NCBI RefSeq assembly: GCF_900113435.1
Contig: NZ_FOPG01000002.1
Span: forward strand, 434,001 to 498,000
From: Sulfitobacter dubius
Lineage (GTDB): Bacteria > Pseudomonadota > Alphaproteobacteria > Rhodobacterales > Rhodobacteraceae
Direction of reading: 5' to 3'
Length of the DNA: 64,000 nucleotides
Part shown: positions 52,496-62,212 of the stretch, piece by piece
How positions within the stretch are numbered: the first letter of the stretch is position 1
How the letters are laid out: every line of letters begins with the position of its first letter
Notes under the pieces: generated by a model
Databases searched by the model: none
Seen by the model: the letters and a program-made list of their open reading frames with translations, nothing else
Told to the model about the DNA's origin: nothing
Program-made: the position numbers and the translations under genes

Positions 52496-53247
52496 GTGGC
52501 GTCCGGGTAGGCGCGCTGCAGCCACTGCATCTGGGTCAGCATATGGCCCAGATGCTCGCTGTGCCGTGCGCCGCTTTTCCCGCCTCTATGGGCGAAATCA
52601 TCTTCGGGTTTGGTCAGGGTCGCTGCCGCGAGCGTGTCCCCGACCAGTTGGTCGTAGCCAGCGCGCAGGATGGCTGGATCAGGGGCGATGCCCGCATCTT
52701 TCATGGCAGCGTCGACATCATCGCCGAGGAACATCTCCCCCACATATGGCCAGAGCAGATCCAGCGCCGCCTGCATCCGACGATGGCTTTCCTCGGTCCC
52801 GTCGCCAAGGCCGATCACCGTGTCGGAGGAACGTTCGAGGTGGTAGGTGACCTCTTTGGCGGATTTCTCGGCAATGGCGGCGATCTCTTTATCGCTGGAA
52901 TCGATCAATGCGGTCAGTTGCGCCAGATGCCAAGCGTCGAACAGGAACTGCCGCATCATGGTTTGGCCGAAGTCGCCATTGGGCTGCTCGACCAGCAAAA
53001 CATTGCGAAAATCCCAAACATCGCGGTGAAAAGCCAGCTTATCGGCGTCACGCCCCGCGCCCTCGACCTCACCCGCCATGCCCAGCCACAGCTGCGTTTG
53101 CCCGATCAAGTCGAGCGCCATATTGGCCAGCGCTATATCTTCTTCCAGCACCGGAGCCGTGCCGCACCATTCCGAGACGCGGTGGCCCAGCACAAGGGCG
53201 TTGTCGCCCATGCGGCAGAGGAATTCGAACTTAGGATCGGTGCTCAC
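52489..53247 (-). CDS. paaC: PaaC, phenylacetyl-CoA epoxidase structural subunit
   Basis: A 252-residue ferritin-fold subunit that resembles PaaA but serves as the non-catalytic partner: it lacks the full set of diiron carboxylates. Segments RMGDNALVLGHRVSEWCG and WDFRNVLLVEQPNGDFG and HLERSSDTVIGLGDGTEES are family-typical. It begins with GTG, overlapping the paaB stop by 4 bases (GTGA). Part of the PaaABCE epoxidase. Confidence 0.93.
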   Translation of the reverse strand: MSTDPKFEFLCRMGDNALVLGHRVSEWCGTAPVLEEDIALANMALDLIGQTQLWLGMAGEVEGAGRDADKLAFHRDVWDFRNVLLVEQPNGDFGQTMMRQFLFDAWHLAQLTALIDSSDKEIAAIAEKSAKEVTYHLERSSDTVIGLGDGTEESHRRMQAALDLLWPYVGEMFLGDDVDAAMKDAGIAPDPAILRAGYDQLVGDTLAAATLTKPEDDFAHRGGKSGARHSEHLGHMLTQMQWLQRAYPDATW

Positions 53248-53588
53248 ATCGCCCCCACTTCGTCGGGAATGTCGAAAAAGGTCGGATGACGGTAAACCTT
53301 GTCATTGGCGGGCTCGTAAAGCGCGCCTTTTTCCTCGGGGGAGGAGGCCGCGATGGCGCTGGCCTCGACCGCCCAGATACTCACACCTTCATTGCGGCGC
53401 GTATAGACGTCGCGGGCGTTCTTGATCGCCATTTCCGCGTCTGCCGCGTGCAGGCTGCCAACGTGGCGGTGGCTCAGCCCGTGCTGACCACGGATGAAGA
53501 TTTCCCACAGCGGCCATTCGGTGGAGCGCGCCTTGCCATGCGGGGCCGCTTCGGTGCCTTTGTATTCGCTGGATTCAGGGCTGCTCAT
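53244..53588 (-). CDS. paaB: PaaB, phenylacetyl-CoA epoxidase small subunit
   Basis: A 114-residue subunit with the conserved core WPLWEIFIRGQHGLSHRHVG and SLHAADAEMAIKNARDVYTR, ending KVYRHPTFFDIP. Essential for the multisubunit epoxidase but without a cofactor. The first 25 residues are polar and probably flexible. ATG 53588 is preferred with GGAG upstream; the frame to 53750 lies inside paaA. Confidence 0.93.
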   Translation of the reverse strand: MSSPESSEYKGTEAAPHGKARSTEWPLWEIFIRGQHGLSHRHVGSLHAADAEMAIKNARDVYTRRNEGVSIWAVEASAIAASSPEEKGALYEPANDKVYRHPTFFDIPDEVGAM

Positions 53589-53593
53589 GTCGC

Positions 53594-54586
53594 TTACTCC
53601 GCTGCCATTTGTCTGCTGCGCTTTTTCTCGGCGTGGGCCAGAAGCCCCTCGCGCACCCAACGGCCTTCGTCCCAAGCCTTGTTGCGCGCCGCCAGCCGTT
53701 CGGTGTTGCAGGGGCCATTGCCCTTGAGCACCTGAAAGAACTCTTCCCAATCCGGCTCGGCAAAATCGTAGTGGCCGGTTTCCCCGTTGAACTTGAGGGT
53801 CTCGTCGGGGATCGTGAGGCCGAGGTATTCGGCCTGCGGCACCGTCTCGTCGACGAACTTCTGGCGCAGCTCGTCATTGGTGTTCATCTTGATCTTCCAC
53901 GCCATCGACTGCGCGGAATGGACCGAATCCTTGTCCGAGGGGCCGAACATCATCAGCGCCGGAAACCAGAAACGGTTCAGCGCATCTTGGGCCATTTTAC
54001 GCTGCGCCTCTGTGCCCTTGGCCATCTTCATCATGATGTCGAAGCCTTGGCGCTGGTGGAAGGATTCTTCCTTGCAGATCCGCACCATCGCCCGGGCGTA
54101 AGGGCCATAAGACGTACGCTGCAAAGGCACTTGGTTCATGATCGCGGCGCCGTCGACCAGCCAACCGACCGCGCCCATATCGGCCCATGTTAGAGTCGGA
54201 TAATTGAAGATCGACGAGTACTTCATTTTCCCCGACAGGAGGTCGCGGGTCATCTGGTCGCGGGTCACGCCCAGCGTCTCCGCCGCGCAATAGAGGTAGA
54301 GACCGTGGCCCGCCTCGTCCTGTACCTTGGCCAAGAGGATCGCCTTGCGCTCAAGTGTCGGGGCACGTGTGATCCAGTTGCCTTCGGGCAATTGGCCGAC
54401 GATTTCGCTATGCGCGTGCTGACCGATCTGGCGGATCAGGTTCTTGCGGTAGCCGTCGGGCATCCAGTCCTTGGGCTCGATCTTGCCGCCCGCGTTGATG
54501 CGCTCCTGAAAGGCGCGCTCTTCGGGGTCCATCTCGTCGAGGGATTTGATGCCCTTGCCGGTGGATTTGATCATCTGTGCATACAT
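53594..54586 (-). CDS. paaA: PaaA, phenylacetyl-CoA epoxidase diiron oxygenase subunit
   Basis: A 330-residue catalytic subunit with a carboxylate-bridged diiron centre: ligand motifs are [13 protein letters not shown] (Glu-x-x-His type) and [14 protein letters not shown], in a four-helix bundle. It adds one oxygen atom to the ring of phenylacetyl-CoA to form the 1,2-epoxide. The start is preceded by AAGGA. It is upstream of paaB by 5 bases. Confidence 0.95.
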   Translation of the reverse strand: MYAQMIKSTGKGIKSLDEMDPEERAFQERINAGGKIEPKDWMPDGYRKNLIRQIGQHAHSEIVGQLPEGNWITRAPTLERKAILLAKVQDEAGHGLYLYCAAETLGVTRDQMTRDLLSGKMKYSSIFNYPTLTWADMGAVGWLVDGAAIMNQVPLQRTSYGPYARAMVRICKEESFHQRQGFDIMMKMAKGTEAQRKMAQDALNRFWFPALMMFGPSDKDSVHSAQSMAWKIKMNTNDELRQKFVDETVPQAEYLGLTIPDETLKFNGETGHYDFAEPDWEEFFQVLKGNGPCNTERLAARNKAWDEGRWVREGLLAHAEKKRSRQMAAE

Positions 54587-54614
54587 CGTTCTGTTCCTTT
54601 CTCGGAAAGAAGCC

Positions 54615-55820
54615 TCAGCCTGCGTTTTCGAGGATCAGTGCCACGCCCTGACCCACGCCCACACACATTGTACATAGCGCGTATTTGCCGCCCGTCCGCT
54701 TGAGCTGCAGCGCCGCCGTCATCACGAGACGTGCACCAGACATGCCCAGCGGGTGGCCGATGGCGATGGCACCGCCATTGGCGTTCACATGGGGTGCGTC
54801 ATCTGGCACGCCGAGCGCGCGCAGGGTAGCGAGGCCTTGGGAGGCGAAAGCCTCATTCAGTTCGATCACGTCCATCTGCTCAATGGTCAGGCCCGCACGG
54901 TCCAGCACCTTGCGCACCGCGGGGATCGGGCCGATGCCCATGACGCGCGGCTCGACACCTGCAGCGGACATTGCGACTACGCGGGCGATGGGGGTGAGGC
55001 CGTGATCTTTCACGCCTGCCTCAGAGGCCAGCAGCATCGCTGCCGCGCCATCGTTGACGCCCGAGGCATTGCCCGCGGTGACAGTCAGGTCAGCGCCATT
55101 GATGCCGCGCAGCTTGGCGAGTTTTTCCAGCGTGGAGCCGGGGCGGGGGTGCTCGTCACGGTCGACGATTACGTCGTCACCCTTGCGCTGTGGGATCGTG
55201 ACGGGGGTGATTTCCTCGGCAAAGAGGCCCTTTTCATCCGCTTCGGCCCAGCGTTGCTGGCTGCGGGCGGCGAAAGCGTCTTGGTCTTCGCGCGACACAT
55301 CATGGTCGGCGGCGACGTTGTCGGCGGTTTCGGGCATGGAATCCACGCCGAACTGCGCCTTCATCTTGGGGTTCACAAAGCGCCAGCCGATGGTGGTGTC
55401 ATAGACGGCGTTATTGCGGGAAAAGGCGGTTTCCGCTTTCGGCATGACGAACGGGGCGCGCGACATGCTCTCGATGCCACCGGCGATGGCCAGATCCATG
55501 TCGCCGGCGCGGATCGCCCGGGCGGCGGCACCGACGGCATCCATGCCGCTGGCGCAGAGCCGGTTGATCGTGGCCCCCGGGACATCGACGGGCAGGCCTG
55601 CTAGCAGAGCGGCCATGCGGGCCACGTTGCGGTTGTCTTCGCCCGCTTGGTTGGCGCAGCCCATGATGACATCATCGACCCGCGCCCAGTCTACCGAGGG
55701 GTTGCGCTCCATCAGTGCCTTCAACGGGATCGCGGACAGATCGTCGGCGCGAACCGAAGAGAGGGCGCCGCCGTAACGGCCAATGGGGGTGCGCTGCGCG
55801 TCGCAGATGAATGCCTGCAT
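54615..55820 (-). CDS. paaJ: 3-oxoadipyl-CoA/3-oxo-5,6-dehydrosuberyl-CoA thiolase
   Basis: A 401-residue thiolase: nucleophile Cys in [16 protein letters not shown], the His in [17 protein letters not shown] and the second Cys in [12 protein letters not shown]. It releases acetyl-CoA from the ring-cleaved CoA intermediate of phenylacetate breakdown, and can act in the beta-ketoadipate route. AGGAG lies 7 bases before ATG 55820; the frame to 55874 lacks a site. First gene of the leftward paaJABCDEZX operon. The beta-oxidation partners paaG, paaH and the ligase paaK are not in this window. Confidence 0.93.
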   Translation of the reverse strand: MQAFICDAQRTPIGRYGGALSSVRADDLSAIPLKALMERNPSVDWARVDDVIMGCANQAGEDNRNVARMAALLAGLPVDVPGATINRLCASGMDAVGAAARAIRAGDMDLAIAGGIESMSRAPFVMPKAETAFSRNNAVYDTTIGWRFVNPKMKAQFGVDSMPETADNVAADHDVSREDQDAFAARSQQRWAEADEKGLFAEEITPVTIPQRKGDDVIVDRDEHPRPGSTLEKLAKLRGINGADLTVTAGNASGVNDGAAAMLLASEAGVKDHGLTPIARVVAMSAAGVEPRVMGIGPIPAVRKVLDRAGLTIEQMDVIELNEAFASQGLATLRALGVPDDAPHVNANGGAIAIGHPLGMSGARLVMTAALQLKRTGGKYALCTMCVGVGQGVALILENAG

Positions 55821-55879
55821 GGGGGTACTCCTGTTGTTGCTACGCAATTTACACAGCAGGGCGATTCGGTTCAATCAAA

Positions 55880-55919
55880 ATGTTACGGAATAGAACTGAG
55901 GCGTTGATTTTGGTAACAT
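55880..55919. promoter_or_regulatory. Inverted repeat in the paa operon promoter region
   Basis: ATGTTAC (55880-55886) and GTAACAT (55913-55919) form a perfect 7-bp inverted repeat with centres 33 bp (about three helical turns) apart, 60-100 bases before paaJ. A repressor such as PaaX could bind it; this is inference. Confidence 0.4.
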
Positions 55920-56001
55920 GTCGCGGTGCAGAGAGGCCATCGGCGGCAGAGACCCGCGCCGTATGGTGCGGTCATGTAACGCCGGATCGCGAGAGAATTA
56001 A

Positions 56002-56031
56002 AAAGGCCGCCCTTGGGTAAAGACAGCCTTT
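56002..56031 (-). terminator. Weak candidate terminator after cobO
   Basis: On the minus strand AAAGGC and GCCTTT enclose an 18-base loop and are followed by TTAATT, 31 bases past the cobO stop. The stem is short and the loop large, so confidence is low. Confidence 0.3.
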
Positions 56032-56061
56032 GGTATTTTCAGAAATGCAAAGCGTGGGGGC

Positions 56062-56667
56062 TTAGTAATCCACGCCGCGCTGCGCTTTGATGCCCGCTTT
56101 GAACGGATGTTTGACCTCTGACATCTCGGTCACCAGATCGGCATAGTCGCAAAGCTCGGGCCGGGCGTCGCGGCCTGTCAGCACGACGGCGGTGCGTTTT
56201 TCGCGGGCATCAAGCCCGGCGATCACGTCTTCGATCTTGAGGTATTCATAGCGGATGGCGATGTTGATCTCATCCATCACAACAAGGTCATACTCTCCGC
56301 TCGCCATCATTTCGCGTGCCTTGCCGAATGCAGCTTCGGCGGCGGCGATGTCGCGGTTGCGGTCTTGAGTGTCCCAAGTGAACCCTTCGCCCATCGTGTG
56401 CCATGTCACCTCATCGAGCTGTTCAAAGAACAGCCGTTCGCCGGTCTTCCATTTGCCCTTGATGAACTGCACCACACCGACGCGCTGTTTCCAGCCGAGC
56501 GCGCGTACAACGACCCCGAAAGCAGAGGAGGATTTGCCCTTGCCCGGTCCGGTATGGACCAGCACCAGCCCCTTGTCCGGGTCTTGCAGCTCGGCCACCT
56601 TGGCGCGCTGTTCGGCCTGACGCTGCTGCATCTTTTCCTTGTGGTCTTGCGGATCTGCGTCGCTCAT
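56062..56667 (-). CDS. cobO: Cob(I)yrinic acid a,c-diamide adenosyltransferase
   Basis: A 201-residue CobO/BtuR-type ATP:corrinoid adenosyltransferase. The phosphate loop is VHTGPGKGKSSSAFG (about 37-51), and WHTMGEGFTWDTQDRNRD and LVVMDEINIAIRYEYL are signature segments. It transfers the 5'-deoxyadenosyl group of ATP to Co(I) corrinoid in the cytosol during cobalamin synthesis or salvage. No other cobalamin genes are adjacent here. Confidence 0.93.
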   Translation of the reverse strand: MSDADPQDHKEKMQQRQAEQRAKVAELQDPDKGLVLVHTGPGKGKSSSAFGVVVRALGWKQRVGVVQFIKGKWKTGERLFFEQLDEVTWHTMGEGFTWDTQDRNRDIAAAEAAFGKAREMMASGEYDLVVMDEINIAIRYEYLKIEDVIAGLDAREKRTAVVLTGRDARPELCDYADLVTEMSEVKHPFKAGIKAQRGVDY

Positions 56668-56737
56668 CGGTCATCTCCTCTATCCGGTTTCGGGGCACCA
56701 TAGGGAGAGGATTGGTCAGGCGAAAGCCCGCAATGAA

Positions 56738-57676
56738 TCACGCCTTGGGATCGGTGACAGACCGCGCTTTGCCACGTTCCATCCCCAACTGCCGCTCGCG
56801 CCAGATGACCAATGCGCCCGCGCTGATCACCAGCGCCGCACCCGCCAGCATCATCATCGTCGGCAGTTCGGCAAAGAAGACATAGCCCAGCACGATGGCG
56901 AAAAGCATCGAGGTATAGTCATAGGGCGCCAGCATCGAGGCCGAGCCAAAGCGATAGGCCGAGGTGATCAGAATCTGCGCCACCCCGCCGATCAGCCCTG
57001 CCAACACCAGCAAGCCAAAGGTTTGTAGATCGGGCATTACCCAGCCAAAGGGCAGGGTGAAAAGCGCCAGGATCGACGCGGTGGCCGAGAAATAGAACAC
57101 GATCGCGGCGGTGTCTTCGTTCTGCACCAATTGACGAATGTGGATCTGCACAAGGCTGCGCACCATTGTCGCCATCAGGATCAACAGTGCGCCAATGGTG
57201 GCCGTCTGCTCCATCGTGCCGATGTTGGTAAAACGCGGCCAAAGGATGATCATCACGCCCACCAGCCCCATCGCGACGGCGGTGACGCGGATTAGGCGGA
57301 TCTGCTCGCCCAGCAACACGGCGGCAAGGATCACGGTGAAAATCGGTGTGGCAAAGCCGATGGCGGTGACCTCGGGCAGGGGCAGCAGGCCAAGGCCAGT
57401 GAAGGTCAGCCCCATCGCCGTGGTGCCGAACAGCCCGCGCCAGACATGGCCCATCGGGTTTTGCGTCTTCAGCCCGCTTTTCAATTTGCCGCGCTGCGCC
57501 AGCCAGATCAGGATCACCGGAATGGCAAAGAAAGAACGAAAGAAGACGGACTCGCCCGCTGGCACGTCGTCGGCCAGCGATTTGATGATGGCCGACATGC
57601 AGGTAAAGAGCAGGATCGCCGTGATCTTCAGCCCGACGCCAAGGGCGGGGCGGGCGGAGAAATCATCGACTTTCAT
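56738..57676 (-). CDS. EamA-family (DMT) transporter
   Basis: A 312-residue inner-membrane protein with about ten helices in two EamA repeats (first about 12-145, second about 160-300), starting KITAILLFTCMSAIIKSLAD. The repeat-1 glycine-rich segment LPEVTAIGFATPIFTVILA is typical. DMT exporters carry amino acids or other metabolites; nothing here identifies the substrate. ATG 57676 has GAGGA upstream; the frame to 57763 runs into aroC and is rejected. It is 10 bases after aroC, so probably cotranscribed. Confidence 0.88.
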   Translation of the reverse strand: MKVDDFSARPALGVGLKITAILLFTCMSAIIKSLADDVPAGESVFFRSFFAIPVILIWLAQRGKLKSGLKTQNPMGHVWRGLFGTTAMGLTFTGLGLLPLPEVTAIGFATPIFTVILAAVLLGEQIRLIRVTAVAMGLVGVMIILWPRFTNIGTMEQTATIGALLILMATMVRSLVQIHIRQLVQNEDTAAIVFYFSATASILALFTLPFGWVMPDLQTFGLLVLAGLIGGVAQILITSAYRFGSASMLAPYDYTSMLFAIVLGYVFFAELPTMMMLAGAALVISAGALVIWRERQLGMERGKARSVTDPKA

Positions 57677-57686
57677 GCTCTGGTCC

Positions 57687-58796
57687 TCATGCTTCGGGGC
57701 CGATCCGTCCGCGGTTGGTGCCGATCTGCCCGCGGTGCAGCAGCAAGTGATCCAGCAACACACAGGCCATCATCGCCTCGCCCACGGGCACCGCGCGGAT
57801 GCCGACGCAAGGATCGTGGCGGCCCTTGGTGATGATCTCGGTCTCTTCACCCTGTTTGGTGATGGTGCGCCGTGTGGTCAGGATGCTTGAGGTTGGCTTC
57901 ACAGCGAAACGCACCACGACATCCTGCCCGGTGCTGATCCCGCCCAAGATGCCGCCCGCATGGTTGGAGGAATACTCCGGCCCCTCTGGCCCCATGGTGA
58001 TCTCATCCGCGTTCAGCTCTCCGGTCAGCATCGCGGCTGACATGCCTTCGCCGATTTCCACGCCTTTGACGGCATTGATGCTCATCATCGCGGCGGCCAA
58101 ATCGGTGTCGAGCTTACCATAGACCGGCGCGCCGATGCCTGCAGGCACGCCGCGCGCGGTGACTTCGATGATCGCACCTACGCTGCTGCCGGACTTGCGC
58201 AGCCCGTCGAGATACGCGGCCCAGTCCTCAGCCGCCTTGGCATCGGGCACCCAAAACGGGTTCTGCTCGATCTGGTTCCAATCGAACGCATCCCGGTCGA
58301 TTTTATGCGGACCCATCTGCACCATATAGCCGGTGATCTGCAGGTTCGGGGCTAGCGCCTTGATCGCTTCGCGCGCCAGTCCGCCCGCCGCCACCCGCGC
58401 CGCCGTTTCGCGCGCCGAGGAGCGGCCACCGCCGCGATAATCGCGGATGCCGTATTTCTGGAAATAGGTGATGTCGGCATGACCCGGGCGGAACTTGTCC
58501 TTGATATCCCCGTAGTCTTTCGAGCGTTGATCGGTGTTCTCGATCATCAGTTGGATCGGCGTGCCGGTGGTGACGCCCTCAAAGGTGCCAGAGAGAATCC
58601 GCACCTCATCGGCCTCACGCCGCTGCGTGGTGTATTTGTTCTGGCCGGGTTTGCGCTTGTCCAACCACTGCTGGATCATGCTCTCTTCAATCGGCACACC
58701 AGGGGGGCAGCCATCAATCGTAGCGCCAAGGGCGGGCCCGTGGCTCTCGCCCCATGTGGTGACCCGGTAAAGATGGCCAAAGCTGTTGATCGACAT
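57687..58796 (-). CDS. aroC: Chorismate synthase
   Basis: A 369-residue enzyme that makes chorismate from 5-enolpyruvylshikimate-3-phosphate with reduced FMN. The three family signatures are visible: [18 protein letters not shown] near the N-terminus, [16 protein letters not shown] in the middle, and FAVKPTSSI with the C-terminal [20 protein letters not shown] 58796 ([12 protein letters not shown]) has AGGAGG 7 bases upstream. Divergent from the TPP riboswitch and thiBPQ; gap of 90 bases to the riboswitch. Confidence 0.95.
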   Translation of the reverse strand: MSINSFGHLYRVTTWGESHGPALGATIDGCPPGVPIEESMIQQWLDKRKPGQNKYTTQRREADEVRILSGTFEGVTTGTPIQLMIENTDQRSKDYGDIKDKFRPGHADITYFQKYGIRDYRGGGRSSARETAARVAAGGLAREAIKALAPNLQITGYMVQMGPHKIDRDAFDWNQIEQNPFWVPDAKAAEDWAAYLDGLRKSGSSVGAIIEVTARGVPAGIGAPVYGKLDTDLAAAMMSINAVKGVEIGEGMSAAMLTGELNADEITMGPEGPEYSSNHAGGILGGISTGQDVVVRFAVKPTSSILTTRRTITKQGEETEIITKGRHDPCVGIRAVPVGEAMMACVLLDHLLLHRGQIGTNRGRIGPEA

Positions 58797-58886
58797 GGGC
58801 GGACCTCCTGTTGTCAAACCCTTAGCGGGGCCAGCGCCCTGCCTCAAGGGGATTTGCCTTGCCAATTGTGCAGGTCCGATCTACCC

Positions 58887-58979
58887 CTGACGCTACCTCG
58901 GGGGGCCTTTGGGCTGAGATGTACGCATGTGCGGACCCGTTGAACCTGAACCGGTTAACACCGGCGGAGGGAAGGTCAG
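58887..58979 (+). promoter_or_regulatory. TPP riboswitch (THI element) controlling thiBPQ
   Basis: The conserved core is present: CTGAGA at 58914-58919, then the ACCCGTTGAACCTGAACCGG block and GGCGGAGGGAAGG, closed by P1 arms CTGAC (58887-58891) and GTCAG (58975-58979). It ends 44 bases before thiB, with the ribosome site AGGAGG just after, consistent with control of translation or early termination when TPP is high. Confidence 0.93.
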
Positions 58980-59023
58980 GACAGACATCCACCTTTTACC
59001 TTTCGCCGCAAAAGGAGGATGCG

Positions 59024-60001
59024 ATGAAGTATCTTACACTTGCTGCGGGCGTCTTGGGCGCATCGGCTGCATGGGCCGAAACGCCTGAACTGACGGTCTA
59101 TACCTACGACAGTTTCGTCACCGAATGGGGCCCCGGCCCGGCCATCGAAGAGGGGTTCGAGGCTGAATGCGGTTGCGACCTGAAATTCGTCGGCATGGGC
59201 GATGGCGCGGCCCTTTTGGCGCGGTTGAAACTTGAGGGCGCGCGGTCGGACGCGGATATCGTGCTGGGGCTGGACACCAGCCTCGTCGCCGCCGCGAAAG
59301 AGACCGATCTGTTTGCGCCGAGCGGGTTGCAGGCTGACTATGATCTGCCGATCACTTGGGAAGACGAAGTTTTCGTGCCCTATGACTGGGGCTATTTCGC
59401 CTTTGTCCACGGCACCGATCTGGATGCGCCCGGCGATTTCAAAGCGCTGGCTGAGAGCGATCTGAAAATCGTGATCCAAGACCCGCGCTCTTCGACGCCC
59501 GGTTTGGGGCTGCTGATGTGGGTCAAAGCGGCTTATGGCGATGAGGCGCCCGAGGTTTGGGCGGGGCTGGCCGACAATGTCGTGACCGTGACAAAGGGTT
59601 GGTCGGAAGCCTATGGTCTGTTCCTCGAAGGCGAGGCCGATATGGTGCTGAGCTACACGACTTCCCCCGCCTACCACCTGATCGCGGAAGAGGATGACAG
59701 CAAGACTGCCGCGCTCTTTGACGAAGGCCACTACATGCAGATCGAAGTGGCGGGAAAGCTCGCAGGGTCGGATCAGCCGGAACTGGCGGATCAGTTCTTG
59801 CAATACCTCGTCTCTGATGTCGCGCAATCGGTGCTGCCGACGACCAACTGGATGTATCCCGCCGTGACACCCGAAGGCGGTCTGCCCGAAGGGTTCGAGG
59901 GCATGATCCAGCCCGGCAAGGCGCTGTTGGTGCCGAACGGTGAGGTCCCTGCGCTCCGTGAGGAGGCTTTGGACGAATGGCTGACCGCGCTGTCGCGTTA
60001 A
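59024..60001 (+). CDS. thiB: Thiamine ABC transporter substrate-binding protein
   Basis: A 325-residue periplasmic protein with a signal peptide (about 1-18, cut near AWA) and the ThiB signature LTVYTYDSFVTEWGPGPAIE followed by FEAECGCDLKFV. The aromatic ligand region includes YDWGYFAFVH and SYTTSPAYH. It binds thiamine or its phosphates and feeds ThiPQ. AGGAGG is 6 bases before ATG 59024; the frame to 58859 would cover the riboswitch and is rejected. First gene of a riboswitch-controlled operon. Confidence 0.94.
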   Translation: MKYLTLAAGVLGASAAWAETPELTVYTYDSFVTEWGPGPAIEEGFEAECGCDLKFVGMGDGAALLARLKLEGARSDADIVLGLDTSLVAAAKETDLFAPSGLQADYDLPITWEDEVFVPYDWGYFAFVHGTDLDAPGDFKALAESDLKIVIQDPRSSTPGLGLLMWVKAAYGDEAPEVWAGLADNVVTVTKGWSEAYGLFLEGEADMVLSYTTSPAYHLIAEEDDSKTAALFDEGHYMQIEVAGKLAGSDQPELADQFLQYLVSDVAQSVLPTTNWMYPAVTPEGGLPEGFEGMIQPGKALLVPNGEVPALREEALDEWLTALSR

Positions 60002-61533
60002 GCGGCAAGACGGGGCTTTTCGCCGCCGCACTGGTCGCGGGGCTGATCCTTGCCGCCTTGGTCGCTGTCTTCACGGCAGCCGATCTGGGCGCAGGGCTCG
60101 GTCCGGCGGATTGGGCGGCGGTGCGGTTTACCGCGATGCAGGCGGTCTTGTCGGCAGTGCTCTCGGTGCTGCTGGCCGTGCCGGTGGCGCGGGCCTTGGC
60201 GCGGCGGCGGTTCTGGGGGCGCGGGGCGCTGATTACGCTACTCGGCGCGCCGTTTATTCTGCCGGTGATCGTGGCGGTGCTGGGGCTGCTGACGGTCTTT
60301 GGCCGCTCGGGCGTGCTGAACCAATTTGGTGCGGCTCTGGGCCTGCCGCCGGTGTCGATCTATGGGTTGCATGGCGTCGTTCTGGCCCATATTTTCTTTA
60401 ATCTTCCGCTGGCAACACGGCTTTTGTTGCAAGGCTGGCAGAGCATCCCTTCTGAGCGGTTTCGACTGGCCGGTCAGCTGCAGATGACGCCGCGGGCGCT
60501 GTTTCTGGCGCTGGAATGGCCCATGCTGCGGCAGGTGCTGCCCGGCGTGGCGGCGTTGATCTTCGTGATTTGCCTGACCAGTTTCGCCGTAGCGCTGACG
60601 CTGGGCGGCGGGCCACGCGCGACGACGATTGAATTGGCGATCTATCAGGCATTTCGGTTTGACTTCGATCTGGGCCGCGCCGCGCTTCTGTCGGTGGTAC
60701 AGCTTGTTCTGGCTGGCGCTGCAGCGGTTGTGGCACTCTGGCTGATCCCGCCGATCAGCCTGGGCGGCGGGTTGGACCGGCCCCTGCGCCGCTGGGATGC
60801 GCGGGGCGGGGGGCAACGGGTGTTGGACGGGGGCGTGATTACGGTTGCCGCACTGTTCTTGCTGCTGCCGCTGGGGGCTGTAGCGTTGCGCGGATTGGTA
60901 GGATTGGGGCAACTGCCGCCTTCGGTGTGGCAAGCTGCATTGAACAGCATTCTGGTGGCGGGCCTCAGCGTGATGGTACTTGCCGCACCGGCCTTGCCGA
61001 TGGCGGGTTGGATCGCCACCCGGCGGCGCGGTGGGGTGGAGGCGATTGGCCTGATGGGGCTTGCGGCCTCTCCGCTGATGATCGGCACGGGCTGGTTCAT
61101 TCTGATTAACCCGGTGCTGGATCCGGCGCGGCTGAGCCTTCCCGTTACGGCCCTCGTGAACGCGCTGATGGCGCTGCCCTTCGTGCTGCGCATTCTGGTG
61201 CCGCGGCTGCGTGAGACGTTGCAGGATTATGGCCCGCTGACGCAGACCCTCGGCATGAATGGTTGGGCGCTTTGGCGTCTGTTGGTCTTGCCGCGCTTAC
61301 GTCCGCAACTGGGCTTTGCTGCCGGGCTCACGGGGGCGCTCTCGGTGGGGGATCTCGGCGTGATCGCGCTTTTCGCCGATCAGGAACGTGCGACACTGCC
61401 GTTGCAGATGTACCGTCTGATGGGCGCCTACCGGATGGAGGCCGCAGCAGGCGCGGCGCTGTTGCTGCTGGTCTTGGCGCTGGCGGTGTTTTTCATCTGC
61501 GACAAATGGGGGCGCTGGCATGCTGACGCTTGA
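59977..61533 (+). CDS. thiP: Thiamine ABC transporter permease
   Basis: A 518-residue double-length permease with about 12 helices and two coupling-helix motifs, one near RFRLAGQLQMTPRALFLALE and one near LRETLQDYGPLTQTLGMNG. The two halves are homologous, so one chain replaces a dimer. The start ATG 59977 lies inside the last codons of thiB in another frame with GAGGAGG upstream, an overlap of 25 bases. Confidence 0.92.
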   Translation: MADRAVALSGKTGLFAAALVAGLILAALVAVFTAADLGAGLGPADWAAVRFTAMQAVLSAVLSVLLAVPVARALARRRFWGRGALITLLGAPFILPVIVAVLGLLTVFGRSGVLNQFGAALGLPPVSIYGLHGVVLAHIFFNLPLATRLLLQGWQSIPSERFRLAGQLQMTPRALFLALEWPMLRQVLPGVAALIFVICLTSFAVALTLGGGPRATTIELAIYQAFRFDFDLGRAALLSVVQLVLAGAAAVVALWLIPPISLGGGLDRPLRRWDARGGGQRVLDGGVITVAALFLLLPLGAVALRGLVGLGQLPPSVWQAALNSILVAGLSVMVLAAPALPMAGWIATRRRGGVEAIGLMGLAASPLMIGTGWFILINPVLDPARLSLPVTALVNALMALPFVLRILVPRLRETLQDYGPLTQTLGMNGWALWRLLVLPRLRPQLGFAAGLTGALSVGDLGVIALFADQERATLPLQMYRLMGAYRMEAAAGAALLLLVLALAVFFICDKWGRWHADA

Positions 61534-62212
61534 AGGAATGCGCATTGAGCGGGGCGATTTCAGCCTCACGGCCGACATGACCCTCGCACCGGGGCGCAGC
61601 TATGCGGTGATCGGTCCCTCTGGGTCGGGAAAGTCGACGTTGCTGGCGGCGATCTGTGGGTTTGTGCCGGTGGCGGCGGGGCGGTTGTCGCGGGAGGGGG
61701 AGGAGGTCACGGATCAGCATCCCGGCCAGCGCGGCATGACGATGCTGTTTCAGGATAATAACCTGTTCCCACATCTTACTGTGCGTCAGAACGTCGGCCT
61801 TGGGCTGCGCCCTGACTTGCGGCTGAAAGCGGCGGATCAAGCGCGGATCGATGCCGCCCTCGCGCGGGTGGGGCTGAGCGATCACGCCGCCAAACGCCCC
61901 GGCGCGCTGTCGGGTGGGCAGCAAAGCCGCGTGGCGCTGGCGCGGGTGCTGGTGCAGGCGCGGCCTTGGGTGCTGCTGGATGAACCCTTTGCCGCGCTTG
62001 GCCCCGCGCTGCGGGTGGAGATGCTGGACCTTGTCCAAGACCTCGCCCGCGAGGCGGGGGCGGGATTGATCATGGTGACCCATGCGCCCGATGACGTGCG
62101 CCGCATTGCGGATGAGGTGATCTTTGTCGAAGGCGGGCGCGTCCATGCGCCGGGGCCGGCTACGGAATTGCTGGATAACCCGCCCCCGGCCCTGAGAGCC
62201 TATCTCGGCTAG
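61520..62212 (+). CDS. thiQ: Thiamine ABC transporter ATP-binding protein
   Basis: A 230-residue ATPase with Walker A GPSGSGKST (32-40), signature LSGGQQSR (130-137) and Walker B VLLDEPFAALG with Glu155. The D-loop residue that is Asp in most ABC ATPases is Gly161 here (ALGPALR). The rest is intact, so activity is expected, but the change is worth noting. Its stop overlaps the convergent ribH stop by 3 bases. Last gene of thiBPQ. Confidence 0.92.
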   Translation: MLTLEGMRIERGDFSLTADMTLAPGRSYAVIGPSGSGKSTLLAAICGFVPVAAGRLSREGEEVTDQHPGQRGMTMLFQDNNLFPHLTVRQNVGLGLRPDLRLKAADQARIDAALARVGLSDHAAKRPGALSGGQQSRVALARVLVQARPWVLLDEPFAALGPALRVEMLDLVQDLAREAGAGLIMVTHAPDDVRRIADEVIFVEGGRVHAPGPATELLDNPPPALRAYLG

